Source of the DNA: Planctomycetaceae bacterium | GTDB taxonomy: Bacteria > Planctomycetota > Phycisphaerae > Sedimentisphaerales > UBA12454 | DNA: 64,000 nucleotides | Assembly (NCBI GenBank): GCA_021371795.1 | Contig: JAJFVK010000019.1 | Location: 124,001-188,000, forward strand | Reading direction: 5' to 3' | Part shown: one piece after another, positions 10,101-18,449 of the stretch | Layout: each line of letters begins with the position of its first letter | Position numbering within the stretch: position 1 is the first letter of the stretch | The notes under the pieces: model-generated | Seen by the model: only the letters and a program-made list of their open reading frames with translations | The model's database searches: none | What the model was told of the DNA's origin: nothing | Translations under genes and position numbers: made by a program

Positions 10101-10534
10101 AACCAATATGTGAAAAATTCGAATCTTTAAAATCTCAATTTGAAGAAGACGATTTTAAAAGAAACATATCAATAATGGCAAAGAATATTTCAAATAGCAC
10201 TGCTGAAAAAATAACCCAAAAGGCCAATTCTTTAACAATAATTTTAAAAAGTCCAATAAGTCTTAAAGAACAGGACAAACCACTAATTCTTAATATGGTG
10301 CCTTTGTTAATTCATACGAAAAATAGTAGCAAAGAAACTATTGGGATAGGCTTAATTATAGTCGATTCCCTTGGGAATAGCGAAAATGTTTCAGAAGATA
10401 TTATAAGTGGTTTGAGGGCATTATCTCAATATGGCGATGAAAATATTAAAGGGAAAGCAGCCGAACTTCTCAAAAAGTACAATAAAGTGGCCGAACCGGA
10501 TGGTTTGGACAAGAAAGACAAATCGGACGTGTAG
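7145..10534 (+). CDS. KAP-family P-loop NTPase
   Basis: 1129 aa, GTG start with GGGAGA upstream. Walker A GEWGTGKST at about residues 57-65, two membrane helices inserted at about 167-190 and 195-215 (IAIIIYVVILVAGIFVSLF and AALLLPIGLILFGLV), then Walker B LVIVVDDLDRCD near 260. Membrane helices inside the P-loop domain are diagnostic of KAP NTPases (Kidins220/ARMS, PifA). The long C-terminal part (400-1129) is helical and unrecognised. PifA causes phage exclusion and KAP NTPases occur in defence loci, so an antiviral role is plausible but inferred. The gene is clearly more AT-rich than its neighbours and is bracketed by hairpin repeats, suggesting acquisition. Confidence 0.9.
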   Translation: MADELKLFDDLPLFENIEKEKQEGKEEERFGHWAYADALHQILKDNNKSLTIGLFGEWGTGKSTVINILQNKFKEDKDSKIRPVIFNAWRHQDDSFRRQLLIKVAEDVYGKQNSKYKDLTNLVGLSECITEATDEDNSTEKMSWSEVGKQIIDVLKWFIFSSQKSAKLIRIAIIIYVVILVAGIFVSLFGNPEVANFISAALLLPIGLILFGLVEKETKHKLIATLNINQPTTERPRLSYPEQFEMEFIECVNFSNKENNRLVIVVDDLDRCDKNLVIAALATIKQFSGKSNCVFIVPCDEQQVLNAVNAQVSNHDYDYESLRKFFDVAVRMEKIPEADLHNYAKYLVEQWKLAPQLAEIAVYSGARDARKIKAFLNSFNTHYWMIQKRFNPEKAGRNLLLIAKLTAIQEGFPELYKIICLEPLMLNRFENAHKDSSVDSYEKNNVSKEIKDLILKNSILTRFLEYTDNIDLTEIEDLVIGKQLELIAGISTGSIIQTTLSNGKIEEFSEAVKGLDKTQADHLVEYIRLMVKEFEEKKFYVILRMWVNCALGIFSYENIWTNDDLITAKQLLANIIVDAITKEKGKLLKDISNIKGIESILQITSDSTSLANAIVQVYLERLTTDGASSYIGLFNRKKKYFEQKFEGINTAIISALNSENEQLILNQLSIAEIRNDIDDPIPSNTVLNTIVQRLDAKDNAYELNEKRIQVIEIYQTKIDMTGFINKWNELTKKAQSAPIEIEKTNFGLMLNTVNKIGQFDKLEDANLICTPLLQIWAVNGKESTRNELLKTFSLVYPIVDESLIKQVENVIFSWFKARPTGEIKIYLESLTNNIQTTTDKQGFRTLTGLALSLLEQFVEWMKNQVNTYNEKVEEIVNLVVEWSHTLKTETKIYELVEYTIKKANDPSFELWHKKSLGNLCDCLSDEQVQTISQLVMERIEEPQTAKTRRSQLLDILITKLSRRKLTGQDTDRIFGLLWHDDGNMREPICEKFESLKSQFEEDDFKRNISIMAKNISNSTAEKITQKANSLTIILKSPISLKEQDKPLILNMVPLLIHTKNSSKETIGIGLIIVDSLGNSENVSEDIISGLRALSQYGDENIKGKAAELLKKYNKVAEPDGLDKKDKSDV

Positions 10535-10986
10535 GATGCGGACGAATTTGAAATTTAAAATTTGATATTTCAAAATTTATTTTTGGAATTTTTGTTTTAA
10601 AGGATTTCTCCGCTACGGTCGAAATGACTCACCCGCCACAGGTGCGGGTGCTAAACAATGTCGGACGAGTTGGACAAGTCGGACGGTTCTGACAGGGCGG
10701 ACACGGACGGATTTAAGATTTGAAATTTGAGATTTGATAAAATGCGTCGCCGTCCTCTCTGATTTTTCTTTTTAGATGTAGAAAAATCCTGGAAATTCGA
10801 GGATTAAAATGCCGACAACGGCTAAACATAACGAACCTGCCGAATGAATCGGCAGGCTAACGGAATAAACGCATCGCCGTTCCGGCGAGGGCTAAACATT
10901 ACCTACCCGCTAATTTTTCATAAGACATTGACGCGGGATGTAAATTTAGTATAATCAACCGTTTGTATTAAATTCAACAGGTAAAT
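10535..10986. other. Intergenic region rich in small dyads
   Basis: No gene seen. It contains hairpins CACCCGC/GCGGGTG (10630-10650) and CCTGCCGA/TCGGCAGG (10836-10856), the second copy of the 6915 hairpin element, and three scattered copies of a GCTAAACAWT-like motif (about 10651, 10821, 10890). It looks like a pile-up of short repeats downstream of an acquired gene. Confidence 0.5.
10751..10803. repeat. Palindromic hairpin element, right copy
   Basis: Inner dyad GATTTTTC (10761-10768)/GAAAAATC (10781-10788), outer dyad TCCTC (10753-10757)/GAGGA (10799-10803). Compared with the copy at 6915, the A-T to G-C change in the inner stem and the C-G to T-A change in the outer stem both keep pairing. 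Confidence 0.55.
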
Positions 10987-11412
10987 ATGGCTAAGAAAAC
11001 GAAAAAACGACTGAAACACGCTAAATGTAAAAATTGTGCCGGGCTGTGCTGCCGATATGTCGCACTGCCAATCGATAAACCAACAACTCGCGGCGATTAT
11101 GACGATATCCGCTGGTTTCTGACGCATAAACACGTTACGGTTTTTGTCGAAAATAAAACGTGGTACATCAGTATCGATAACAAATGTAGGCACCTGTCGG
11201 AAAAAGACCATAAGTGCAAAATCTACGACACAAGGCCGAGAATATGCAGGGGTTATAAAAATGTCGATTGCGAATTGAGCAAAGACCCATACGATTACGA
11301 CCTGTATTTTATGAACGATAAACAAATGGAAGCCTATATGAAAGTCAAGTTCGATAATAACAATATCGACAGGCTTGCGAAAATAAGAAAAATTAAAAGC
11401 AGAAAAAAATGA
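10987..11412 (+). CDS. YkgJ-type cysteine-cluster (Zn/Fe-chelating) protein
   Basis: 141 aa. Cysteine pattern CKNCAGLCC near the N-terminus plus CRHL...CKIYDTRPRICRGY matches the YkgJ/UPF0153 putative metal- or Fe-S-binding family, whose biochemical role is not known. Both ends are very lysine-rich. The stop TGA overlaps the hisS start (ATGA), so it is probably co-translated with hisS. Confidence 0.85.
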   Translation: MAKKTKKRLKHAKCKNCAGLCCRYVALPIDKPTTRGDYDDIRWFLTHKHVTVFVENKTWYISIDNKCRHLSEKDHKCKIYDTRPRICRGYKNVDCELSKDPYDYDLYFMNDKQMEAYMKVKFDNNNIDRLAKIRKIKSRKK

Positions 11413-12695
11413 AAATACCACCGGTAAAAGGCACAAGAGATTTTTATCCTGAAGATATGGCCAAACGCAACTTCATCGTTGACGGCTGGAAAAAAGTCTC
11501 GATACGAAACGGATTTGCGGAATTTGACGGACCAATCTTTGAATACCTCGCTATGTATCAGCAGAAAAGCGGCGATGAAATAGCTTCACAGCTTTTTGCG
11601 TTTGAAGATCGCGGCGAACGTATGCTGGCTATCCGGCCGGAGATTACGCCTACGCTTGCGCGAATGGTCAATCAGCGTATAAACGCGCTGCCCAGGCCTA
11701 TAAAGTGGTTTTCTGTGCCGAGGCTTTGCAGAGCTGAACGGCCGCAGAAAGGCAGGCTGCGCGAGTTCTTCCAGTGGAATATCGATATCATCGGCGTTGA
11801 CGATTGTCTGGCGGATGCGGAAGTGATTTTCTGCTCGGTCGATTATTTAAAACAGGCGGGGCTGACGGATAAAGATATTGTAGTAAAAATATCGAGCAGA
11901 AAAATGCTTGCGGCATTTCTAAAAAGTATCGGTGTGCAGGAAGAAAAACTTATGCCGTTGTATGCACTTCTTGACAAGAAGAAAAAACTGCCGGCAGAAA
12001 CTTTTGATGAACTGCTGAATACGGCAGTTCCAGATAAAGCGGTCGCGGAACAGATAAAGAATTTTATGAATCTCAAAGGAGCGTTCAATAATCTTGTCAA
12101 AACAGATAATCAGGAGCTTAACGCAAGTATTGATGAGATGACAAAACTTTTCAGTTATCTTGATACAATGGGGCTTGAAGGTTATTATGAATTTGATCCT
12201 GCGATTGTACGCGGGCTTGCATATTATACAGGTGTGGTTTTCGAGATTTACGACAGGTCGGAGCAGCTTCGCGCAATTTGCGGAGGCGGAAGATATGACA
12301 ATCTGCTTTCTGATTTCGGCGGGCCCAAAGTTTCCGCGACAGGCTGCGGAATGGGAGATTGCGTGCTTGGAATCGTGCTCGAAGAAAAAGGTCTATTCAA
12401 AAATGTAAATGAAAATCAACGATTAGATTATTTTGTCGCGTATGCGGACGACACTTTGCAGAATGAAGTGATTCGAATTATTGCAAAATTGCGGCAGGCA
12501 GGTAAGAAAGCTGATTTCAGCTACAAAGGCGGCGGACTCGGCAAACAGCTCAAACAGGCCTCAATACTTGCGGCGGCAAAATGCGTTATCGTTGGGCAGG
12601 AATTTTTAAACAAGCAGCTTATTGTTAAAGATATGGCAAACGGAGAACAAACAACAATTCCAGAATCGGAATTTTTAAAACAGATTGAAGAATGA
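11409..12695 (+). CDS. hisS: Histidyl-tRNA synthetase
   Basis: 428 aa class II aminoacyl-tRNA synthetase charging tRNA-His. The N-terminus PPVKGTRDFYPEDM, motif 2 region RAERPQKGRLREFFQWNID (about 107-125), the HisA motif GLAYYTGVVFEIYD (about 268) and motif 3 GGGRYDNLL are all present. The anticodon-binding domain occupies the last ~95 residues. Overlaps the YkgJ-like gene by 4 nt. Confidence 0.97.
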   Translation: MKIPPVKGTRDFYPEDMAKRNFIVDGWKKVSIRNGFAEFDGPIFEYLAMYQQKSGDEIASQLFAFEDRGERMLAIRPEITPTLARMVNQRINALPRPIKWFSVPRLCRAERPQKGRLREFFQWNIDIIGVDDCLADAEVIFCSVDYLKQAGLTDKDIVVKISSRKMLAAFLKSIGVQEEKLMPLYALLDKKKKLPAETFDELLNTAVPDKAVAEQIKNFMNLKGAFNNLVKTDNQELNASIDEMTKLFSYLDTMGLEGYYEFDPAIVRGLAYYTGVVFEIYDRSEQLRAICGGGRYDNLLSDFGGPKVSATGCGMGDCVLGIVLEEKGLFKNVNENQRLDYFVAYADDTLQNEVIRIIAKLRQAGKKADFSYKGGGLGKQLKQASILAAAKCVIVGQEFLNKQLIVKDMANGEQTTIPESEFLKQIEE

Positions 12696-12718
12696 AGATA
12701 GAATATTGAAGATTTGCT

Positions 12719-13258
12719 ATGGACGGAGGCAACCATTATGAGAGAGCGTTCCAGTGCTGGCTGAAAGATAACGGGGTTCAGTATCTGGCAGTTGACCAGC
12801 ATAAGCGGACGGCTTTTTCGAGATGCAAAATCAAAAGTTTCGATTTTCTTTTTTATACTGCCGGCGGACGAGCGGTAATCGCGGAAGTTAAAGGGCGAAA
12901 GTTTGCAGGCAAAAATTTTTCAGCGTTCGGAACTTTGCCTAACTGGGTGACGGATGATGATATTACAGGGCTTGAAAACTGGATTAGAATTTTTTCGAGC
13001 CGATATGAGGGGCTGTTTATTTTCGCTTATGATTTGGAAAATATAGATGTCGAGACCGATGGCAGAGAGATTTATGACTGCCTCGGCAGAAGATATGTTT
13101 TTATGGCTGTCAGGCTCGCGGATTATCTTGCCGGCGCAACACTGCGGAGCATAAAATGGAAAACGCTGCATTTGTCGGCGGAATATTTTAAGAAATGCAG
13201 TTTTGATGTAAATGAAATGGTTTTACGAACACATATTAGAACCACGAATGAACACTAA
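12719..13258 (+). CDS. HYExAFE-family protein
   Basis: 179 aa. The N-terminus NHYERAFQCWL matches the motif that names this planctomycete-associated family (HYExAFE). The following region (SFDFLFYTAGGRAVIAEVKGRKF) has D..., E-V-K elements reminiscent of a restriction-endonuclease-like nuclease core, but this is my inference. Downstream of hisS by 23 bp and upstream of bioB by 24 bp, so probably one transcript. Confidence 0.7.
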   Translation: MDGGNHYERAFQCWLKDNGVQYLAVDQHKRTAFSRCKIKSFDFLFYTAGGRAVIAEVKGRKFAGKNFSAFGTLPNWVTDDDITGLENWIRIFSSRYEGLFIFAYDLENIDVETDGREIYDCLGRRYVFMAVRLADYLAGATLRSIKWKTLHLSAEYFKKCSFDVNEMVLRTHIRTTNEH

Positions 13259-13282
13259 TAAACACTAATTAGAAAATACGAA

Positions 13283-14266
13283 ATGAACGAAACTATAACT
13301 AAACTTGCACAACAGATAATAAACGGCAAACTCATCGAACGTGATGATGTAGAATTTTTATTTTCATTAAGCGACGGCAGTCTGGAAGACCTGATGTATT
13401 GGGCGAACCGGATACGCGAGAAATTCTTTGGCAAAAAGATAAAAATCTGTTCGATAATTCCGGCAAGACTCGGCGGGTGCAGCGAAGACTGCAAATTCTG
13501 CGCTCAATCAGGCGGACATCAGACTGTTTACAGTGAGCCGAAGTATATGGCTGATGCAGAAATCCTCGAAGCGGCCGGGGATGCAAAACAGAAGGGCGTA
13601 CAGAATTTCGGGATTGTTTACAGCGGAAGAAGTCTCTCTGAAAAGGAACTTGTACGGCTTGAAAAACTGATTCCGAAAATTACAAATGAAATCGGAATCG
13701 CAGTCTGCGGCGGCTTTGGAATCATAAGTTATGAGCAGGCGGTGCGTTTGAAAAAAGCCGGTATGTCGAGGTATAATCATAATCTTGAGACTTCGCAGCG
13801 GCATTTTAAAAATATTGTAACAAAGCACGATTATCAATCCCGCATCGATACGGTTAAGGCTGCCGGAAAAGCAGGACTTGGTTTGTGTACCGGCGGAATT
13901 TTTGGGATTGGTGAAAACGACAGCGACAGAATCGATATGGCGATGCTGATTCGTGAGCTTGGAGTTGATATGGTGCCGATGAATTTTCTATCGCCGATAA
14001 AAGGTACGCCTTTGGGGAATATGCCGGTGATGCAGCCGCGAGAAATTTTGCGGCTGATAGCGTTATATCGTTTCATTTTGCCAAAGGTGCATTTGAAAGT
14101 TGCCGGCGGACGATATTTGAATCTTCGTGATATGCAGAGCTGGATTTTTTATGCCGGTGCGACTGCGATTATCAGCGGCGAAAAATATCTTACGACAGCC
14201 GGCAGAGCGGTTGAGGAGGATGTCAGGATGATACGCGACCTCGGATTGGAGCCAGAATTAATATGA
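13283..14266 (+). CDS. bioB: Biotin synthase
   Basis: 327 aa radical SAM enzyme inserting sulfur into dethiobiotin. The SAM [4Fe-4S] cluster motif is C66-SED-C70-KF-C73. Other conserved elements are GIVYSGRSL, CGGFGI, YNHNLETSQRHF and GGIFGIGE. PMNFLSPIKGTPL and a C-terminal VKVAGGR-type motif (HLKVAGGRYLNLRDMQ, containing the Arg that helps hold the [2Fe-2S] cluster) complete the family pattern. No other bio genes are adjacent. The stop overlaps the rsmD ATG. Confidence 0.95.
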   Translation: MNETITKLAQQIINGKLIERDDVEFLFSLSDGSLEDLMYWANRIREKFFGKKIKICSIIPARLGGCSEDCKFCAQSGGHQTVYSEPKYMADAEILEAAGDAKQKGVQNFGIVYSGRSLSEKELVRLEKLIPKITNEIGIAVCGGFGIISYEQAVRLKKAGMSRYNHNLETSQRHFKNIVTKHDYQSRIDTVKAAGKAGLGLCTGGIFGIGENDSDRIDMAMLIRELGVDMVPMNFLSPIKGTPLGNMPVMQPREILRLIALYRFILPKVHLKVAGGRYLNLRDMQSWIFYAGATAIISGEKYLTTAGRAVEEDVRMIRDLGLEPELI

Positions 14267-14877
14267 GAATAATAGCCGGTAAAAAACGCGGGATGAATAT
14301 ATTGCCGCCGAAAGGCAGCGAAACTCGGCCGATAACCGACCGTGTGAAAGAGTCTATATTTGATGTGCTGTTCAAATATAATCTGATTGAAGGCCGATAC
14401 GTCGCGGATTTGTTTTGCGGCACCGGTTCGTTTGGACTTGAGGCGATAAGCAGGGACGCTAAAGAAGCGGTGTTTGTCGACCAGGACAGACGGGCGATTG
14501 ATGTCTTGCGAAAAAATATCGAGAAAGCAAAATTTGAGTCGCAATCCAAGGTTGTTTGTGCCAATGCGTTCAAAATCGGTGCGCCGATTGGCATCGGCAA
14601 AAAATGTTCGCTGGTTTTTGTTGACCCGCCTTATGACTTGAGCAGGGAAGTGGGCCAGAAATCGCGGCTGGCGGGGCTTTTGGAGATTTTGCCACAGCAG
14701 ATAACCGAAGACGGGCTGGTTGTTGTGCGGACAGAAAAAAATGTTAAAGTTCTCGACAGTTACGGTGCTTTGAAGATAATAGATAACAGAGTATGGGGAA
14801 AAATGAGTGTGAATTTTTTTGCGTTGAAAAATGACGAACAAACAGGCGGCAATACAGATAATTCGCAGCCTTCGTAA
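14263..14877 (+). CDS. rsmD: 16S rRNA (guanine966-N2)-methyltransferase RsmD
   Basis: 204 aa Rossmann-fold SAM methyltransferase. MRIIAGKKRGMNI and TRPITDRVKESIFDVL are the family N-terminus, the SAM-binding loop is VADLFCGTGSFGLEAISR (about 48-65), and the catalytic motif is VDPPYD near 118-123. ATGA overlap with bioB. Its last 47 nt overlap the start of the cca gene in another frame. Confidence 0.93.
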   Translation: MRIIAGKKRGMNILPPKGSETRPITDRVKESIFDVLFKYNLIEGRYVADLFCGTGSFGLEAISRDAKEAVFVDQDRRAIDVLRKNIEKAKFESQSKVVCANAFKIGAPIGIGKKCSLVFVDPPYDLSREVGQKSRLAGLLEILPQQITEDGLVVVRTEKNVKVLDSYGALKIIDNRVWGKMSVNFFALKNDEQTGGNTDNSQPS

Positions 14878-16036
14878 GGAAGGTTTTCAGGCTCTGCTGG
14901 CGGGCGGTTGCGTACGTGATACGCTGCTGGGCAGAGAGCCGAAAGATTATGATATCGCGACAGATGCGCGGCCGGAGCAAATCTGTAAAATTTTCCGCAG
15001 GACAATTCGTGTCGGCACAAAGTTCGGCGTGATTATTGTAATGATGGAAGGCCATCAAATCGAAGTCGCGACGTTCAGGGCAGATACTGGGTATAGTGAT
15101 GGAAGACGGCCTGATAATATTAGTTTCACTTCGGCTGAAAATGACGCACTGCGAAGGGATTTTACAATCAATGGCATGTTTTTTGACCCGATTAAAAACG
15201 AGGTTTTGGATTTTGTCGGCGGACAGAAAGATTTAAAGAAAAAAACTATCCGCACAATCGGCAAGGCTGATGAAAGATTCAGCGAAGATTATCTGCGAAT
15301 GCTGCGGGCTGTACGGTTCGCAGGACAGTTGGATTTTAAAATTGAGAAAAGCACGTTGGCGGCGATTAAACGATATCACTCACTGATTACAAAAATCAGC
15401 GGTGAGAGAATAGCGATGGAGTTGGAATCGCTGATGGCTGCGACCAAGCGAATAAAGGGATTGAAACTTTTTATAGAGACCGGCCTTGCGAAGGAGATTT
15501 TTCCGGTTTTAAACGATAAAATAAATTTCGGAATGAAAGTTTTTAAATATTTGCCGAAAGAAATGACATTTGAACTTGCTGTTGCGGGAATGTTCTCCGG
15601 CTGCGAAAGTGCCGAGGCGATGGAGAGTCTTGAAGTTTTAAAACTTAGCACGAGTAAATTGAAACACATTGATTTTCTGCTGATCAAAAGAGATTTTCTG
15701 AATAATGAATTGTCGCTTGCTGAACTTAAGACGATTGTGTCGCAGCCGTATTATGCGGATTTGTATGTTTTTCAAACAGCGGTATTGAAGGCAGAACGAA
15801 AAGGCCTTGCGAAATTGAACGTAATTGCCAAAAGGGCGAAATTGCTTGCGGGCAGGGATTTACAGCCGAAACCTTTGCTGAATGGCCACGAGCTTATGGC
15901 TCTGGGCGCAAAGGCTGGGCCGCAGATAGGGCAGATCAGCAAGGAACTTTATGTTGAGCAGTTATCGGAAGATATTGCTACTAAAGAGGATGCGAAACGG
16001 TGGGTCGAAAATTGGATAAAAAACCACAAGAGTTGA
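14831..16036 (+). CDS. CCA tRNA nucleotidyltransferase / poly(A) polymerase family
   Basis: 401 aa class II nucleotidyltransferase. The head has ALLAGGCVRDTLLGREPKDYDIATDA with catalytic D39/D41, the DALRRDFTINGMF motif near 107, and EDYLRMLRAVRFAGQLDF in the neck. CCA-adding enzymes repair or build tRNA 3' ends; the family also includes PcnB. Here tRNA-Arg and tRNA-Ala lack encoded CCA, which favours a CCA-adding role. The start is kept at 14831 despite the 47-nt overlap with rsmD because the residues before LLAGG match normal family spacing. Confidence 0.9.
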   Translation: MTNKQAAIQIIRSLRKEGFQALLAGGCVRDTLLGREPKDYDIATDARPEQICKIFRRTIRVGTKFGVIIVMMEGHQIEVATFRADTGYSDGRRPDNISFTSAENDALRRDFTINGMFFDPIKNEVLDFVGGQKDLKKKTIRTIGKADERFSEDYLRMLRAVRFAGQLDFKIEKSTLAAIKRYHSLITKISGERIAMELESLMAATKRIKGLKLFIETGLAKEIFPVLNDKINFGMKVFKYLPKEMTFELAVAGMFSGCESAEAMESLEVLKLSTSKLKHIDFLLIKRDFLNNELSLAELKTIVSQPYYADLYVFQTAVLKAERKGLAKLNVIAKRAKLLAGRDLQPKPLLNGHELMALGAKAGPQIGQISKELYVEQLSEDIATKEDAKRWVENWIKNHKS

Positions 16037-16076
16037 GCTTGCAATAATTTGTGAATGTGTTATTATATTTCCAGAC

Positions 16077-16149
16077 GGGGCCATAGCTCAGTTGGGAGAG
16101 CGCTTGCATGGCATGCAAGAGGCCGCAGGTTCGATTCCTGTTGGCTCCA
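16077..16149 (+). tRNA. tRNA-Ala (anticodon GGC)
   Basis: Complete cloverleaf of 73 nt: acceptor GGGGCCA/TGGCTCC, anticodon stem CTTGC/GCAAG with loop ATGGCAT (anticodon GGC), T arm GCAGGTTCGATTCCTGT, discriminator A. Its 3' half is repeated at 17896-17923 (28 of 28 identical), 18450-18473 and 52299-52326, marking it as an integration hotspot. Confidence 0.95.
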
Positions 16150-16853
16150 TTGTTGTAAGTTACGCTGAATTCGGTGCTTACGAATACTCGCATTCACGCG
16201 ATGCGGTTGTAACTCTTATCAAAAAAGCAGTCAATTACTCTTTTGAAAGGAGCGACCGCATCTCGATTGACAGTACGAATCTGCCTGCAAGCGGTCCTTT
16301 TACAGTATCACTATGGGTTTATGCTGTTACTCCGGGCAATGACAGAGATGCAGTCTGGATGCAGTATTACAAGAGTTCAAGCTGTTATTTCACCATCGGC
16401 ACAGATGACCGTGGAAGCGGCAGATTCAAAGTCCGTGACGCCGCAGGCAACACATGGGAAAATTACCGCATGGGTAATGATACATGGGTGAATATGACAA
16501 TAACGTTCGACGCAAGCGGCAACTGCACGGGCGTATATTATGATGGCGGCTTATTGTCCAGCTATTATATGATTCTTTCCGGCTATACGGATGCGGGCTG
16601 GACAGTTTCGGGCACAGGTACTATAATGGGCAGACAGGGTTCAACGTCTTCTTATTATTATAAAGACAAGATAGATAACGTGATGATATTTAACCGAGTA
16701 TTAAGCGATGAGGAAATCAAGCTGCTTGCCAAAGGCCAATGCGATTCAACGGCCCTTGATTCCGACCAGATAAGCAATTACGGCAATCCGTATTATTTCA
16801 CAGGCAGAGAATATGACGAGCGTTGCAAGCATTTTCGTGAGATTGAATTTTAA
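16150..16853 (+). pseudogene. LamG / RHS-type protein remnant
   Basis: Open frame with no credible start; it runs in from the tRNA-Ala gene. The translation shows a concanavalin A-like LamG fold (SFERSDRISIDSTNLPASGP, FTVSLWVYA, VNMTITFDASGNCTGVYYDG, KIDNVMIFNRVLSDEEIKLL). It ends with ISNYGNPYYFTGREYDE, the opening of an RHS-repeat-associated core, and stops shortly after. This looks like a truncated middle part of a large secreted LamG-RHS protein abutting tRNA-Ala, probably left by integration or recombination. Confidence 0.65.
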
Positions 16854-16881
16854 GTTTGTTTTCAGTTCATAACTGAACGTC

Positions 16882-17292
16882 TTATTCGCAACGTGTAAAA
16901 AAGGCCAAGAAATCTCGTGGCGTCAGCACTCTTACATTTCCACATGCTTTTTGTGGAAAATGTTTACCATTGCCTGTCACGAGTAAACGACAGTGTGGAT
17001 CACTTGCGACTTCTACAAACATTTCATCTGTCGGGTCTGGAAGTCTTGCCGTAATGGGACTGCCTGTGGTACATATTCCCATTTCCTTAATCGAACCCAT
17101 CAATATTTCAATAATCGCAAAATCAAATCCGAATTTTTCACGATGCAGTACTTGCTCATATTCTAATAATATTCTGGCATCATAACATATCTGGATTTTG
17201 CCGTCAGCGAGCATACGGACAATTTCGCCACTTGCAGAAAATGGTTTTAACAGTCCAGATACTATGACATTAGTATCAATAACAGCTTTCAC
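16882..17292 (-). CDS. PIN-domain toxin of a type II toxin-antitoxin pair
   Basis: 136 aa. MKAVIDTNVIVSGLLKP (first catalytic Asp), E in LLEYEQVL, and DPTDEMFVEVASD with the C-terminal acidic residues match the PIN nuclease family of putative TA toxins (COG1569 type). Expected activity is RNA cleavage. Its ATG overlaps the antitoxin stop by 4 nt, so the pair is translationally coupled. Confidence 0.88.
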   Translation of the reverse strand: MKAVIDTNVIVSGLLKPFSASGEIVRMLADGKIQICYDARILLEYEQVLHREKFGFDFAIIEILMGSIKEMGICTTGSPITARLPDPTDEMFVEVASDPHCRLLVTGNGKHFPQKACGNVRVLTPRDFLAFFTRCE

Positions 17293-17573
17293 TTTCGGCC
17301 TCTCCGTACCTCTTTGATTTCTGCTTGAATTTCTTTTTCAGAGATGGAATCTTTTCCAGTTTTTACTGAGGACTGTTGTAGAGATGTGACGGCTTCCATC
17401 GCTCGTGCGCGTCTAATCGCTCGTAGTGAATGTTCAAAATCTTTATCACTGGTGGCGGTCATAATCGCCACAGGTTTACCATTTACAGTTATAACTACTT
17501 CTTGTTCCCGTGGCAGCTTACCCCAGAGTGATGACGCTTGTGTTCTTAAATCTTTTGCGGTAACAAATTTCAT
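17289..17573 (-). CDS. Phd/YefM-type antitoxin
   Basis: 94 aa from ATG 17573 (MKFVTAKDLRTQ), preferred over the upstream GTG because AAAGG lies 6-7 nt before it. The N-terminal part (TAKDLRTQASSLWGKLPREQEVVITVNGKPVAIM) is the Phd DNA-binding fold. The C-terminal helix-rich segment (SEKEIQAEIKEVRRGRK) would neutralise the PIN toxin. TA pairs of this kind normally repress their own promoter; no operator could be defined. Confidence 0.85.
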   Translation of the reverse strand: MKFVTAKDLRTQASSLWGKLPREQEVVITVNGKPVAIMTATSDKDFEHSLRAIRRARAMEAVTSLQQSSVKTGKDSISEKEIQAEIKEVRRGRK

Positions 17574-17741
17574 ATTAAGCCTTTCATATTTCGCCACAAC
17601 TATAGTACTATTGTGCTATTAAAGAGTACATAAAAAAGACTCCAAACGCAACAAGATTATGCCATATAAAGAACTATTTCAGATTGAAAGTTGACTCTGT
17701 ACTAACACATGCCATACTTGGTTATTATCTTTCCTTGACTT

Positions 17742-17926
17742 GTCCAGAAGTATTTTACTCTTTCGGCTCGCGTAATTACCGGCAATAAATGCAATGGTTT
17801 TTAGAAACAAGTTGCAATTCATCCGTAAATGTTGCTCATTGTCACACAATGAGTTACGAAAAATCGCAGAAAATTAAGAGTTTGGTGTGCGCATCGCATG
17901 GCATGCAAGAGGCCGCAGGTTCGGGA
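17742..17926 (+). repeat. Direct repeat A ending in a tRNA-Ala 3' fragment (putative att)
   Basis: About 185 bp matching 52146-52328 imperfectly over the whole length. Shared blocks include CGTAATTAC, TGCAATGGTTTT, AGAAACAA, TTGTTGCTCATTGT-like, and GAGTTAC. It ends in a 28-bp copy (17896-17923) of tRNA-Ala positions 16106-16133. The tRNA 5' half is missing, so this is not a tRNA gene. Confidence 0.75.
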
Positions 17927-18021
17927 TAAGGGAGAAAACTGCGGAAAAGCCCATAGTCAGGTCAGTGGGCAAGATTGGATAAGTTGCTCTTATGAACCTG
18001 TTACCGTTGGAGGTACTTGCA

Positions 18022-18444
18022 ATGTTGTGCAATAGCAGGCCAGAAATAACGTCCGAGCAAATTAAGATTTGTGAAAAGTGCAAATTTGCTTCTGCAAAAA
18101 AAATATGGTGTAGCAAGTTTGGCTTTTATTTTAAAGAGCCGAGTAAAATTATCCAGCCGGATAAAAAGCTGATTTTGACAAACGAAACCCACACAACCCA
18201 CACGCAAATCCCGCAGCCGGTCGAGAGGCCCAAGCCAACATTGCTGCAAATGGCTGCTGACTTTACAAAAGCCATGTTGCGATGGAGCAAAAGCAGCCTT
18301 GCGTGTGTATTTAAAGAAGAATATGTTCGTAGACGAACTATTTGTTCAGAATGTACTAACGGTTGGCGTTGTCCTCATTGCGGATGTATGCTTTGGGCGA
18401 AAGTTGCCTTGGTGACGGAGAAATGCCCAGAGGGAAAATGGTGA
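18022..18444 (+). CDS. Cysteine-rich zinc-ribbon-like protein, unknown function
   Basis: 140 aa from ATG 18022, chosen because GGAGG lies 8 nt upstream; an ATG at 17992 is also in frame. Two cysteine clusters: CEKCKFASAKKIWC at about 17-30 and CSECTNGWRCPHCGCML ... EKCPEGKW at the C-terminus. The C-terminal pattern resembles small metal-binding proteins common in phage and mobile DNA, but I do not recognise a named family. It lies between two tRNA-Ala fragments, which suggests mobile origin. Confidence 0.6.
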   Translation: MLCNSRPEITSEQIKICEKCKFASAKKIWCSKFGFYFKEPSKIIQPDKKLILTNETHTTHTQIPQPVERPKPTLLQMAADFTKAMLRWSKSSLACVFKEEYVRRRTICSECTNGWRCPHCGCMLWAKVALVTEKCPEGKW

Positions 18445-18449
18445 TAGTT

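Noticed and set aside
16092-16853. Protein-coding gene starting inside tRNA-Ala
   Set aside because: The only start codons lie in the tRNA and the translated domains are truncated; called a pseudogene from 16150.
17896-17923. Extra tRNA-Ala genes at 17.9, 18.45 and 52.3 kb
   Set aside because: Only the anticodon-to-T-arm segment is present and the 5' half and acceptor stem are missing; they are integration scars.
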